NCBI GenBank assembly: GCA_026636295.1
Contig: CP089464.1
Coordinates: 744,001-808,000, forward strand
From: Medakamo hakoo
Lineage: Eukaryota > Chlorophyta > Trebouxiophyceae > Coccomyxaceae
Reading direction: 5' to 3'
Length of the DNA stretch: 64,000 nt
Shown one piece after another: positions 48,044-59,370 of the stretch. Numbering within the stretch: position 1 is the stretch's first letter; each line of letters starts with the position of its first letter. Both the position numbers and the translations under genes were made by a program. The notes under the pieces are model-generated. The model saw only the letters and a program-made list of their open reading frames with translations. It was not told where the DNA came from and searched no databases.

Positions 48044-50243
48044 ATGCCGACCTCCTCCCCAGGCGGCGGCGCCATCGGCCGCCTGGCCCGCATCTTCAGG
48101 GAGCGGGCCAGCTTTGAGATGCGGGACGAGGACGTGGAAGCGTTGGGCGAGGCGGTCGACCGCGTGAGCCTGGGGGGCGGCGGCGGCGGCGGCAGTGGTC
48201 CGGCTCCGCCTACCTCGCCGCCGCCGCCCGCGGCGGCGCCACTGCCGCCCTGCCCTGGAGACGCGGCCCGGCTGGAAGCTGAAGCTGCCGAGACAGCGGC
48301 GTGGGAGGTGCGTGGGTATTTTGGGAGAGGGGGCGTGATTTTGGCGGGCAGGGGGGCGCGGCGACGGGGCCCGCCCCCGACCACGGCCATCCATCCATCC
48401 ATCCATCCATCCACCCCGACTCCTGACTCCCGCCCTTCCACGCTCCCTCATCAACGCACAGGCCGCCCACCCCAACGCCCTGGAAAACTTTGACGCCTTT
48501 GCCTCCTCCGTCCTGTCTGGCGGCAAGCGCCCGGCCATCTTCTTGGACTACGACGGCACGCTGACGCCGATCGTGCGCGACCCGGACGCGGCGACGCTCG
48601 CGCCCGCGATGCGGGGCGTCGTCGCCGCGCTGGCGCGCGTGTTTCCGACGGCCATTGTGTCGGGTCGGGGGCGGGAAAAGGTGAGTCAGACAGGCGGTCT
48701 CGATGCGGTCATCGCCTCTCCGCCGCCCGCGCCCGCCGCCGCGGGCCAGTGGCACCACGCCAGCCCGCCGACCATAAAAAAACAAGCCACGCTCACCACC
48801 ACCACGGACCGCACCCACCACCACAACGGGCCACCCCTCTCCCCATCCCACCCAAAGGTCGAATCCTTTGTCCGCTTACCCGAGCTGTACTACGCGGGCT
48901 CGCACGGCATGGACATCGTGGGGCCGGCTGAAAGAGCAGGCGGCGAAGCGGCAGCGGCGGCAGCGGCAGCGTCCGCGTCCGCGGCGACAGCTGCGTCGGG
49001 CGCGACAACGCCCACGTCCGTCCCGCCTCCAGCCCGCACCGCCATCGCCTTCCGCCCCGCCGCCGACTTCGCCCCGCTCATGGATGCTGCCCACGCAGCT
49101 CTGGCAGCCGCCGTCGCCCCCATCCCCGGCGCCGCCGTCGAGCACAACACGTTCGCGGTCTCGGTCCATTACCGGAACGTGGACCCGGCCGCGTGGGACG
49201 ACGTCGCCGCGTCCGTCGCCGCCCTCCTGGCCGCGCCCGCCTTCTCGGGCAAGCTGCGCGCTGGGCGCGGGCGCAAAGTCCTGGAGGTGCGGCCGACCAT
49301 CGACTGGGACAAGGGGAAGGCGTTGGCCCACCTGCTGAGCGCGTTGGGGCTGGGGCCGGAGCGCGGCGCAGGCGGCGGCGGCGGCGCGCCCGCCCGCCCT
49401 GCCGCCACCCCTCCGTCCCCACCCCCTCCGTCGTCCCCGCCACCCCTGGCCGTCGCCCCTGACGTCGTGCCCATCTACCTGGGCGACGACCGCACAGACG
49501 AAGACGCGTTTTCGGCACTGGCCGACGCGGGCGTGGGCGCCGGCGTGCTGGTGGCGGCCCGGCCGCGCCCCACGGGCGCGGCCTGGCGGCTGAGCGACCC
49601 GGGCGAGGTGCTCGCGTTCCTGGCCCGCCTGGCTGCCTGGGGCGCGGGCCCGGACTCGGGGTGGCACGCGTCGCCGGCCTGCACAGGGTGGAGGCTGCAG
49701 CTGGAGGGTCTCACCCTGCCCCCGCTGCTGGACGCGGCGGCGGCGCGGGCGGCGGTGGCGGGCGGGCGGGGCGCGGGCGCGGCGGCCGCGGCGGCCGTGG
49801 TCGCGTCCGCGTCTGCGTCCGCGTCCGCCGGCCCGACCTCCACCACGCCCACGAGCCCTGCGCCGCCGGCCGCGGCGCGTTCCTGGCCGCTGGCGCCCGA
49901 TTCGCCGGCCACGCTGGGCAGGCCGCCCCGGCCGCCGTCGTCGGCGGATGGGCTGGGCGGCGGCGGCTTGCTGGGGCCGGGCCGGCGCACGAGCTCCGGG
50001 TCGGGCGCCGCCGGCGGCGGTGCGTCCCCCACGCCGCCGCGCGCCCCTCCGCCCGCGCCGCCCTCCCCGTCCACGACCGCGTCCCAGATGCCGGACACGT
50101 CAAGCATCGCCCGGGCCGGCTCCAGCTCTGACGCGACCAGCCCGGGCGCGGCAGCGGCGGCGCGAGCCGCGCTCGCCGCGCTGAAAGGCGGGGACGGAGG
50201 TGGGCGCGGCGGTGGACCAGGGGGGCGGCCGCCGTCTTCGTGA
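48044..50243 (+). CDS. Trehalose-6-phosphate phosphatase
   Basis: Exons 48044-48307, 48462-48680 and 48858-50243, phase 0, give 622 residues. HAD-family phosphatase of the plant TPP type: ENFDAFASSVLSGGKRPAIF, the catalytic D117-x-D119 in [69 protein letters not shown] and the Mg-binding YLGDDRTDEDAF. It converts trehalose-6-phosphate to trehalose; in plants T6P signals sucrose status and restrains SnRK1, whose beta-gamma subunit is encoded about 12 kb away. An Ala-rich insert lies after HGMDI. The last 170 residues are Pro/Ser/Ala-rich, beyond the catalytic domain and unlike land-plant TPPs. Confidence 0.93.
48308..48461 (+). repeat. (CATC)n array in a TPP intron
   Basis: About seven CATC units at 48387-48413. 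The intron itself starts GTGCGTGGG and is G-rich at its 5' end. Confidence 0.85.
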
Positions 50244-50586
50244 AAGGGAAAGCACGCGCTTTCTTTTCTTTTCCATTTTGAGCGAGGTGTGTGTGTGTCT
50301 GTGTACGACGAGTGATTGAAAAGCGCGGGCACTGTGTCCCCCCTGCCCCGTCGCTGCTGTAAAAACAACGACCCCTTGAGAGCAAAAACGACGATGGCGG
50401 CGGCAGGATGGGGAGGGGCACGCTGCGCGCGGGTGCGGCCCTCTCATCACTCTCTCTTTCCATCCCGCCCGGCAGCGCACCACACAGGTCTTTGGCCCCC
50501 ATTCCCCGTAGCGCTCTCTAGTAGACACCAGGCACCCTCCCTGCTTGCTTCCTCGGCCCCAGCTCTCCCCCTTCCTGTCACGAAAA
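50244..50586. other. Spacer between the TPP and TerC genes
   Basis: Leader of the TerC gene and 3' flank of TPP; a GT run near 50286-50300. No gene recognised. Confidence 0.5.
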
Positions 50587-51878
50587 ATGCGGCCGGCGTG
50601 TGCTGCGGCAACACACGCGGCAGCGCCGTCGTCGCGGGCAATTCGCGGCCCCGCTGCGGGCCCACTCCCGCGCACACCAGCCCTCCTGCCGGCGCGTGGG
50701 CGGCCTGTGGGACGTGGGGCTGCCCAGCAGGTGAGGAGGATGGAGGGAGTGGGACGGCATGGGCCGCGGCCGGGGCAAAGGGAAAAAAAAACAGCCCCAA
50801 CGCCCCTCCCCCCCGCGCGTGTCTCCACCCTCACGCCCCGCCCCCTGCAAACCTCCCCACTCACCTCTCTCCCCAGGCCCGGGCCGCCGACCCGGCCGGC
50901 TCCCCTCCACCCTCCGTCACGCGCGTCGACGTCGGCGTCGACCCGTCCCCCTCCTCCTCCCCCTCCGACGACCGCCAAGCCCCGGCCGAAGCGGCCGCCC
51001 GGTTCCTGGAGCGGGAAGTCGAGGACGCGGCGGCGCGGGGGGAGACGGTCGCGGCCGCCGTCGGCGGCGCGGCGGCGCTCGGCGCCGCCCTCTGGGCGCT
51101 CAAGGGCGGCGACGCCGCCTCCCAGTACGCGGCGGGCTACCTGCTGGAACAGGCCCTGTCCGTCGACAACCTGTTCGTGTTCGTCCTCGTCTTCCGCTAC
51201 TTCAAGGTGGCGCCGCCCGCGCAGGACAGGGTGCTCGCGTACGGCATCGCCTCCGCGGCCGTCCTCCGCCTGCTCATGGTGGGCGCGGGCGCCGAGCTCA
51301 TCGAGCACTTCAAGCCCGTCCTGCTGGTCTTTGCCGGCATTCTCGTGTGGTCGTCTTACAAGCTGGCGTTCGCGGGCGACGGCGACGGCGACGGCGGCGA
51401 AGAAGACCTGTCCGACAACAAGGTCGTCCAGCTGTGTTCCCGGCTGATCGCCGTGTCGCCGTCCTTTGACGGCGAACGCTTCTTCACGTCCGACCCTGAC
51501 CGGCCCGGCAAACACGTCGCCACACCCCTGCTCCTCGTCCTGGCCGTCATCGAGCTGTCAGACGTCATTTTCGCGGTGGACTCGGTGCCAGCCGTGTTTG
51601 GCGTGACCACCGACCCGGTCATCGTCTGGGCCGCGTCCATGGCCGCCATCGCCTCGCTCCGCGCCATGTACGGCTTTGTCGCCACGATTTTAGGGGAGCT
51701 GAAATACCTGGACAAAGCCGTGGCGGCGGTGCTGGGGTGGGTCGGGCTGAAAATGATTGGCGAGTTTTTCAGCGGGCGCGAGTTCCCGACGGGCGCGAGC
51801 CTGGCGCTGATTGCGGCGACGCTGGGCGTGGGGATCGGGGCGAGCTTGTTGGATAAGGAAGGGGAGAAGGAGGGCTGA
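50587..51878 (+). CDS. TerC-family integral thylakoid membrane protein
   Basis: Exons 50587-50730 and 50877-51878, phase 0, give 381 residues. The N-terminal about 60 residues (Ala/Arg/Pro-rich, few acids) look like a chloroplast transit peptide. The TerC domain has the metal-binding signatures EQALSVDNLFVFVLVF and VIELSDVIFAVDSVPAVFGV, with seven or eight membrane helices. A short acidic loop (DGDGDGGEEDLSD) is typical of plant TERC. In Arabidopsis TERC is needed for insertion of thylakoid proteins during chloroplast biogenesis; bacterial relatives act in metal handling. A TGTAA lies about 30 nt past the stop (51909), matching the green-algal polyadenylation signal. Confidence 0.93.
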
Positions 51879-52178
51879 TGGAGACGTGACAGCGACAGAA
51901 GAACAACAATGTAACGATTTTGAGGCGCCGCAAGAGAAAAAAACCGAGGTGGAGGCTGGTTGCCAGCCAGAGACCGACAACTCCCGAGGACGGCGGCGGG
52001 CGAGAGAGGAGAGGCGTCCGCCTCCCGCACGCCCGCTGTCCCTCATCCTCCACACCACGCGCACAACCGAGTAGAACACAGCCAGCTGCCCCTGGCCGCG
52101 CAAGTGCACAGGCGCGGCAGCGGCCGGCACCGCGCGCCGCCTTGAAGTGGAAGAAAAAAAAGAAGGCATCAGCGTGCG

Positions 52179-54178
52179 ATGTTCACGGCCTCCCACCTGT
52201 CGCGCACGCTGGCCCTGCGGCCGGACGGCCCCACGCACGACGCCAACATCGAGGGCGATAAGCAGGTGGAGAAGGCGGTGCCCAGGTGAGTCGGACGAGC
52301 ATCGTTCTTTTGTCGCGTGCATGCGCTCTCTCGTCCGCCACCCCCCCTCACGCTCATCCCTCCACCTCCACCACCCCTTCCACAGGCGAACCGTCGACTA
52401 CTTCGGCCCCTTCATGGCCGCCCACCGCGGCCGCACGGCCTGGCCGGACCCGCTGGACCCGCCCACGCTGGACGCAACGGCGACGGGGGCGCTGGAGGTA
52501 AGGCGTTGACGGGGTGGCGGGTGTTTTTTTTGCCCGGTCTCCCCACCGCTCCGCTCGCCTCACGCGCGGACGGAGTGCGGCTGGTTGGTTTTGGGTCTCC
52601 CCCGCCGCGGACACGAGACCAGCCGCTGCAGCTCTCCCCTTCCGCCATTCTGAAAAAAAACCAATGCCCGTCCCGGTAAAATCAACATCCCCCCCCCTCC
52701 ACCGACCCTCACCTCACCAGATCCTCCCGCCCTCTTCTTACGCCGCCACCCCGTCCGCCGCCGCCGCCACCAAGTTTGTCCACATGTCCATCAACAAGGC
52801 GCGCGGCGCCGTCCACGCCGTCGCCTGGACGCCCGAGGGCCGGCGGGCGCTGACGGCGACGCAGGGCGGCGAGCTGGCGCTGTGGCATGGGTCGACCTTC
52901 AGCTTCGAAACCATTCTCCAGGCGCACGAAGCGCCCGCGCGGGCGCTGGCCTTTTCCCACAACGGCAACTGGCTGCTGTCCACGGACGATGGCGGCGGCG
53001 TCAAGTACTGGCGGCCCAACCTGGAGCTCGTCAAAGCCCTGCCGACCGCGCACCGCGAACCCGTGCGGGGCGTGTCCTTTGCGCCGTCCGACCTGAAATT
53101 CGTCACGGCCTGCGACGATTCCACGCTCAAAGTCTGGGATTTCGCGCGCTGTGCGTCCGACCGGGTCCTGGCCGGGCACGGCGGCGACGCCAAGGACGCG
53201 GACTGGCACCCGACCCACGGCCTGATCGCGTCGGGGTCCAAGGACTCGCTCGTCAAGCTGTGGGACGCGCGCGCGGGCGGCGGCGCGCTGGCCGACCTGC
53301 ACGGCCACACCGCCGCCCTGACGTCCGTGGCCTGGAACCCGCACAACGGCCACTGGCTGGCCAGCGCGGCGCGCGACTCCACCGTGCGGGTCGTGGACAT
53401 CCGGACGCTGCGGGCCGTCGCCGTGCTGACCGGCCACGGCCGGGACGTCACGGCGCTCGCCTGGCACCCCTACGCCGAGACCGCGCTCGCGTCCGGCGGG
53501 TACGACGGCTCCATCCTGCACTGGCTGGTGGACAGGCCGGCCCGGCCCGTGGCGGCGGTGCGGGGCGCGCACGAGGCGGCGGTCTGGTGCCTGGCGTGGC
53601 ACCCGGCCGGCCACGTCCTCGGCTCGGCGGGCGGCGACGCGTGCGCCAAGTTTTGGGCGCGGCCGCGGCCGGGCGATCCGTGGCGGGATACAGCGCAGCG
53701 GGACCAGGAAGCGGCGGCGGGCGGGCGCGGGATTGGCGGGGAGGTCGGCGTGGCGGGCGCCGGGCCCGGGCGCGGCGCCGGGCGGCCCGGGACGGCGGGC
53801 GCGGCCGCCGCGGCTGCCGCTGCCGCCGCTGCTGCTGCCGCGTCCGCCGCCGCGTCCGCGGCCGGCGGCCTGCCCAGCTCCGTGTTTGGGGCGGGCGCGC
53901 TGCCGCCCGGCCTGGCGCCGGCGGCGGCGGCTGGAGCGGCCGCTGCGCGCAAGCGCGGGCGGGACGCCGGCGGCGGCCCGCTCCCGCCCGGCCTGGCCGG
54001 CGGGCCGCTGCCGCCCGGGCTCGGGGGGAGCGGCGGCCTGCCGCCGCCTCCTCCTCCGCCTGGCGTGCCGACAACGCTCCTGCCGCCGGGGGTGGGCGGC
54101 CAAGGCCCGCCGGGCCCGTACGGCCGTGGCGGGCGTGGGCGCGGCCGCGGGCGCGGGCGGTGGCAGCAGCAACAGTGA
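52179..54178 (+). CDS. WDR33/FY/Pfs2 polyadenylation factor
   Basis: Exons 52179-52285, 52386-52497 and 52721-54178 (phases 2, 0) give 558 residues. N-terminal RRTVDYFGPFMAAHRGR is the conserved WDR33/FY lead-in, followed by SSYAATPSAAAATKFVHMSINK and seven WD repeats (ALWHGSTFSFETILQAHE, DDSTLKVWDFARC, GSKDSLVKLWDAR, ARDSTVRVVDI, GGYDGSILHWLV, GGDACAKFWAR). WDR33 reads the poly(A) signal within CPSF; plant FY acts with FCA in flowering control. The C-terminus has repeated LPPGL motifs, recalling the PPLP motifs of plant FY that bind a WW domain, and ends in an RGRGR tail. Confidence 0.95.
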
Positions 54179-54260
54179 ACAATGAAAAAAAAAAACACGT
54201 GTGTCTGTAGGAGAGCGGCTTTGCTGCACGCACCACTCCCGCCCCGTCCCACCCCACATA

Positions 54261-54954
54261 TCACTCCGGCACGTGCACGTTGCGCAGCAGGCGGAAGGCC
54301 GGGCCGTACTGCAGGCCGGACGCGGCCAGCTGCTGGTAGAGCTGGACGGTGTCGCTGGGGGTGGGTGGCGTGTGGCGTGGAGGGGGGGGGGGGGGAGAGG
54401 TGGGGGTGAGGTGCGCAGTGAGGCAGGGTGCGCCGCGCCCCCTCGCGCCCCTCTCTCCACCGCCCCATCCTGACCGTGGCACGGGCGCGGACGCGCGCTG
54501 GGCGTCGATGGTCCGCTCCGACATGGTGCGGGCCGCGTGCTCGGCCCGGCGCTTTTCGTCCTAGGCGTGTGTGTAAGGATGGTGGGCGTGGGTGGGTGGA
54601 GGGTGGGTGTGGGTGGGAGGGGGTGAGAGGGCGTGTGGTGGGTGGGGGGGAGGGGGCGGGGTCACCCCCCACCCCCTCTCGCGCCCGTAACTGCACCCCC
54701 ATCCCTCCCCCCCGTCAGTCCCTCCCCCCCTGCCCACTCCTCACCGCGTACACCGCTTTCAGCAGCTCTTGCAGCGGGCCGTCCGCGCCCGAACGGAGCA
54801 CGGCAAGGGCGGCAGGGTCGGACTCTGCCAAGTCGGACACGGCGCCCGCGTCGGAGAGGAGGGCGGCCCTGAACGCGGACGGGTCGACGGCAGAGCCGTC
54901 CGGGTGCAGCGCCAGCGGATCGGTGGTGGTGGTGGTGGAGGGCGTGCCAGTCAT
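54261..54954 (-). CDS. Small orphan with polyketide-dehydratase-like C-terminal peptide
   Basis: Three exons (minus): 54954-54745, 54560-54475 and 54354-54261; phases 0 and 2 close exactly, giving 129 residues. I do not recognise the whole protein. The first 70 residues are Thr-rich then helical (FRAALLSDAGAVSDLAESD, LQELLKAVY). The second exon is a charged helix (DEKRRAEHAARTMSERTID). The third ends LYQQLAASGLQYGPAFRLLR, close to the hotdog dehydratase motif of polyketide synthases (LY..L...GL.YGPAFR.L), where it lines the active-site tunnel; the stop follows nine residues later. No catalytic His motif is present. It sits between the WDR33/FY and PP4R3 genes. Chance resemblance cannot be excluded. 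Confidence 0.6.
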
Positions 54955-55181
54955 CGTGTGTGTGTGTGCGTGTGTGAGCGTGGGGAGTGGGGAGGAGAGC
55001 GTGGGGCGGAGGCGGGTCGATAAAAAACGGAGGACTGGAAGCCCCCCCCAAAAGGGACAGGGCAGCGAGCGTTGCAGCAGAGAGCACCCCGCCCCACCCC
55101 TCGTCTCTCTCTCTCTCTCTCTCTTTGGCTCGATCCCGCACACGCGCACACGCACGCCTTCCCTTTTCACACTCACACGCA

Positions 55182-55623
55182 CTAAACCTGTTCTTGTTGC
55201 TCTTGTTGATGAGGCTCGCCAGGCGGCGGCGGCGGCGTCGCCCCGCCACCACCGTCATCCTTTGGCCCGTCGCCGGCCCGCACGCGCTTGGCGGCCGGGC
55301 CCGCGGCCGCCGGGCTGGACGCGGGCGTGCCCGCCGATCCACCACCCAGCGCAAAGGCCAGGGCTGGTGCACCCGTCGCCCGTGGCGCCAGGGGGCGGAC
55401 GAGCCCGCCGCCGTCGTCGTCTTCGCCTCCGCCTTCGCCGTCCAGGCCTGCCGACCGCGGCCTGCGCGGGCGCTGCAGCGGCGGCGGCGGGCCGGAGACG
55501 GCCGCCACCACCGCGTCCAGCGGGTCCGATGGCACGCGGACACCGCCAGGCCCCGGTGACGCGCCGCCGTCTTCTTCCAATGACCCGCCACCACCGTCCG
55601 ACTCGTCCTCTTCGTCCTCCTCA

Positions 55624-55667
<44 letters not shown>

Positions 55668-58600
55668 CGCGTCGAAATAGTTTTCTTCGTCCGGTTCGAG
55701 GGCGCGGTCTTCGCGGCGGCCGCGGGCGGCCAGGACGGCGGCTTCTAAAGCAGCTGAAGAGGCAGCGCCCGCGAACGCCAGGGCGTCGGCGGGCGGCGGT
55801 GGTTGGGCGGCGGGCGAGGGGGACGGACCCGCGGCCGGGCTGTCGCCGGCGGCCGCCGCCGCGGCCGCCGCGGCGCCACCACCGCCCGCGCCGCCCGCTC
55901 CACCCCCGCCCGCCGACGCCGCGACTTCCACGTTTTGGGCGTGGCGCACGCGCAGGCCCTGCACCACTTCCCGGGCGCCCAGACCGTCCAGCGCCGGGCC
56001 GTGGTCGGTCACCAGGTGCGACACGAGCGGGCGCGCGTTGTCGCGGCGCACCGCGTCCAGCAGCTCCAGCAGGGCGCCGTCGTACAGGTTGCGCCGCCCG
56101 CCGCCCGCCGCGTGGCAGGCCAGGAGCGGGCCAAACAGGTTGTGGCGGACCAGGTAGCGGGCGTAGAAGTCGTCGCGCAGGCCCACGCACGTGCGCACAA
56201 ACCGCACTGCCGCCAGGCGCAGCCAGGCCTCCCGCCGGCCGAGCAGGGCCAGGACGCGGCCGCCGACGTCGTGGCGGAGCACGTAGTACTTGGCCCGAAA
56301 GCCGTGGCAGGCGACGCAGTAGCACAACAGGTCGGCGGCGGCGCCCAGCGCGGGCGGCGGGGCGGGGCGGGGTGGGGGCGGCGGCGGCGGCGGCGCGGCC
56401 CCGGCCACGCCGTTGCCGTCTGCTCCATGCCCGCCGCCGCAGCACCCGCCCAGCGCCGCCACCAGCCGGCCCACGTGGTGCTCGTAAAACGAGTCCAGGA
56501 AGGGCGACCGTTCGGCGGGCACGTCCATGGTGTCCGGGTCGAGCAGGGCGCGCAGCAGTTCGACGGCCGCCTCTTGCAAGCCGCCCGCGGCGTCGGGCGG
56601 CAGCGTGGAGGGCGCGGGCGGGGGCGCGCCATTGGCGGTGGGCGTGGCCGGCGCGGGCGGGTCGGCGGCCGGGTGCGGGCCGCCATTGCCGGTGGGCGGG
56701 GGGCGGCTCCCGCCGTTGGTGTCCGCCCGCGCGGGCTGGGGAGGCGCAGCCGCGGTGGGCGCGGTCGCGGCCGGCCCACCAGCCTCCTCCGCCCCACCCC
56801 AGCCGCCGCCGCCTTCTTCACCCAGCGCCGCGCTGACGATGCCTGTCAGCGTGTCCCGCCCCAGGTCCGACCCCAGCAAGAAGGACCGCAGGGGGCCCGC
56901 GTCGTGGGACGCGGCGGACAGGAGGACGTCCGCCGCGCGCAGGCGCAGCGGCGGCCCCCCCGCGCGCAGCGCGGCGGCCATGACCTCGAACAGGCCGAGC
57001 CCCGCCATGCGGGCGAGGAGGGCGCCCCGCGCCCCCGGGGGCAGGTGCCGGGCCGTGTCCACCATTTCCTGCAACAGCGACGCGCCGTCGGCCCAGGCGG
57101 GCGAGCCGACGGGCTCGGCCCGCAGCCGGGCAAACAGGGCGGGGAGGAAGGCCGGGTCGGCCTGCAGGGCGGACAGGACTTCGACGGCGTTGAAGACGGC
57201 CAGGGAGGCCAGCGTGGCGTGCGTGCCGTCGTCCAGGGACCGCGGCAGGACGGCGTCCCTCAAGAACGCGGCGCGCGTGGCGGCCCGGACCTTGGCGCGC
57301 AGCGCGTCGGACGGCAGCGGGACGACCTCGCGCAGGGCCGTCCGCTCCGCGAGCGCGGCGCGGTGGGCCGGCCGGTGCGGCAGCGGGTCGGACGTCGTCG
57401 GGGAGGGCGGGGAGGGCGGCTCGGCGCCACCCCCTCCTGCGCCGGCGCCCGCGGCGGTGGGCGACGCGCGCGCGCCCGACGCGAGCGTGGCGGCGGCGGC
57501 GGAGGCCGTGCCGTCGTCGTCGTCGGCCGGGGGCGGGGCGCGCCCGCCACACCCGCCGCCGCCCCCACCCCCGCCGCCGCCGCCCTCGGCCAGCGCCTCG
57601 TACTCCAGCGCGCCCACCACCGCGTCCGCGTGCTCGTCCGACAGCATCTCTTCCAACAGCGCCGCGTCGTTGAGCAGGATGGCGCCGCGCACGGCGCGGT
57701 AGGCGGCGGCCAGGCCGGGCGCGTCCCCCAAGTCTTCGGCCGTGGCCGCAGCCGCCAACAGCCGGGCCAGGCGGCCGGGGGCCAGCAGCTGGGCCGCCGC
57801 CCGCTCCCGGTCGTAGGGGGACAGGTCGGCCAGGGCGTCGGCCAGGGCCGCCAGGTTGCCGTACTCCGGCTCCGGCAGCGGCGGCGGGCCGGGCGAGGGC
57901 TCGCCGCCGCCCACCCCGCCGGCCGAGCCGGCGCCCCAGTGGTGCGACAGCGGCCCGGCGCCGCCGCCCAGGCCACTCCCGCCGCCGCCGTCGCCGGCCG
58001 TGCCGTCGAATTCATCGATGGCCATGCGCCCGCGGCGCACACCACCGCCTTCCACACCACCCAGCCCGGCCACGTGCGCGGACAGGCCCAGCCCAGCGCT
58101 CAGCGCGCCGGCCGCGCCGCTCCCGCCCCGCCCCTGCACCGCCTGGATCTGGGCCCACACGGCCTCACACCCCGAGACGTCTTGAAACGACAGGGCGATG
58201 TCCGTGCCGAGCGCGGGGTCGGGCCAGGTGATGATGGTGTCGTCTAAGGATGGGGGGGGGGGGGGGGGGGGGGGGAAGCGTGAGAGAGAGAGAGAGGGGG
58301 GGGGGGGGTGAGTCGAGTCGAGTCAGCACGCGGGCGGCGCCCGCGCCGCGCTAATCCGCGCGCGTTTCGCGGGGGTACATCTGCCAATCAGCTGCCCACC
58401 CAGCCCGGACCGGGCTGTATAAGAGGTCCGCTTTGCGCTGCCATGGATAGGGCGGGCAGGCGCAGCCAAGCAGCCCACGCGAGAGCTCTGTCTCTTTCGC
58501 CGCGTCTCCTCGCCAGCGGGCCGCTCCCCCCAAAACGAAAAACGCACCGCCCTGCCGCGCGTAAATCGCGTCCGCCGACAGGCGGTGGATCAGCAGTGTG

Positions 58601-59067
58601 CGCGTGTCCTCCTCGGAGATGACGACCAGGCCGGCCGCGTTGGATTGCTGATGGTTGTGTGTGGGGGATGGGCGGTGGAGCGTCGTGTTGTGTCGGCAGG
58701 CCCCGCCCGCATCAGCGCCAATGGAGCCGGGCGCGGGCGAACGGCTGCGACCCCTCGGCGGCCGGGGTTTGCCACCGGGCGTGTAGGGCACGTCCTCGTG
58801 CTCTCAGGCGTGCGGCTGGTGCGCCAGGGATGGGGGGTGCCGGCCGTGCACCGTCTGCGCACGACCGCCGACGCGCGCTGCGCTCGCTTCCGACCTCCCC
58901 TCCAGCCTTACCTCCAAAAACTCGACGGACACAGAGCCCGTGCCTTTGTCATCCCACACCCCCGTCTCCTTGTTCAGGCGGTACACTTTCACCCGCTGCA
59001 TGGAGAGTGGGGGTGGGGAAGGGGACGGGCCAGCCGCGGCCGCGCCGGCGTCGCCGTCGTCTTCCAT
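55182..59067 (-). CDS. Protein phosphatase 4 regulatory subunit 3 (PP4R3/SMEK/PSY2)
   Basis: Exons (minus) 59067-58912, 58647-58548 and 58243-55182 (phases 0, 1) give 1105 residues. The N-terminal EVH1/PH-like domain is built from three exons: RVKVYRLNKETGVWDDKGTG, VVISEEDTRTLLIHRL and IALSFQDVSGCEAVWAQIQAV. An Ala/Gly linker precedes the SMK1 domain and armadillo-like repeats (PYDRERAAAQLL, LNDAALLEEMLSDEHADAVVGALEYE, FLRDAVLPRSLDDGTHATLASLAVFN, YYVLRHDVGGRVLALL, FVRTCVGLRDDFYARYLVRHNLF). The subunit targets PP4 in DNA repair and, in plants, miRNA processing. The C-terminus has a poly-Asp run encoded by (GTC)n and Pro/Gly-rich tails. Large Gly/Pro inserts lengthen it relative to plant proteins. 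Confidence 0.93.
55622..55667. repeat. Trinucleotide repeat encoding poly-Asp in PP4R3
   Basis: Plus-strand (CGT)n of about 15 units; on the gene strand it encodes a run of aspartates followed by Glu/Asp. Likely length-polymorphic. Confidence 0.9.
58252..58275. repeat. Poly-G run (poly-C in gene sense) beside the PP4R3 exon 3 acceptor
   Basis: 24 G on the plus strand; in the gene sense this is a poly-C tract immediately before the CCTTAG acceptor. GA and G runs follow to 58308. Confidence 0.9.
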
Positions 59068-59370
59068 GGTTTCCAGCGCGCGCACCGCGGGCGCGAGAGA
59101 GCGGGTCGTTCACCCGGCGCGAGAGGCGTGTTTTTCTTTTCAGTGCAGGGCGGCCATTGAGGAGGAGAGAGAAACGGAGGTGCTTGCAGTTGTGTTGGTG
59201 TGCGTGCGAGTGTGCCGGAAAAGGAGCGTCGGCCAGCTACTGTCGCCGCCCGCTCTCCTGGCAGACAGAGAAGAATGGAGGTGTGCCTGCTCCGCGCCGC
59301 CGCGCCCGGCTCAGAATTGCTGTTTCGCCGCAAAAAGAAAAGCCCAGCCGCCTTTGTGGTCCTGGCCGCG
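59068..59370. promoter_or_regulatory. Probable bidirectional promoter, PP4R3 / SNIP1-type gene
   Basis: 303 bp between divergent start codons. No certain motif. Adjacent partners both act in nuclear RNA or small-RNA processing in plants, which may be coincidence. Confidence 0.4.

Noticed and set aside
55803-58247. Long plus-strand frame opposite PP4R3
   Set aside because: Low-complexity Gly/Arg/Gln shadow; PP4R3 motifs are on the minus strand.
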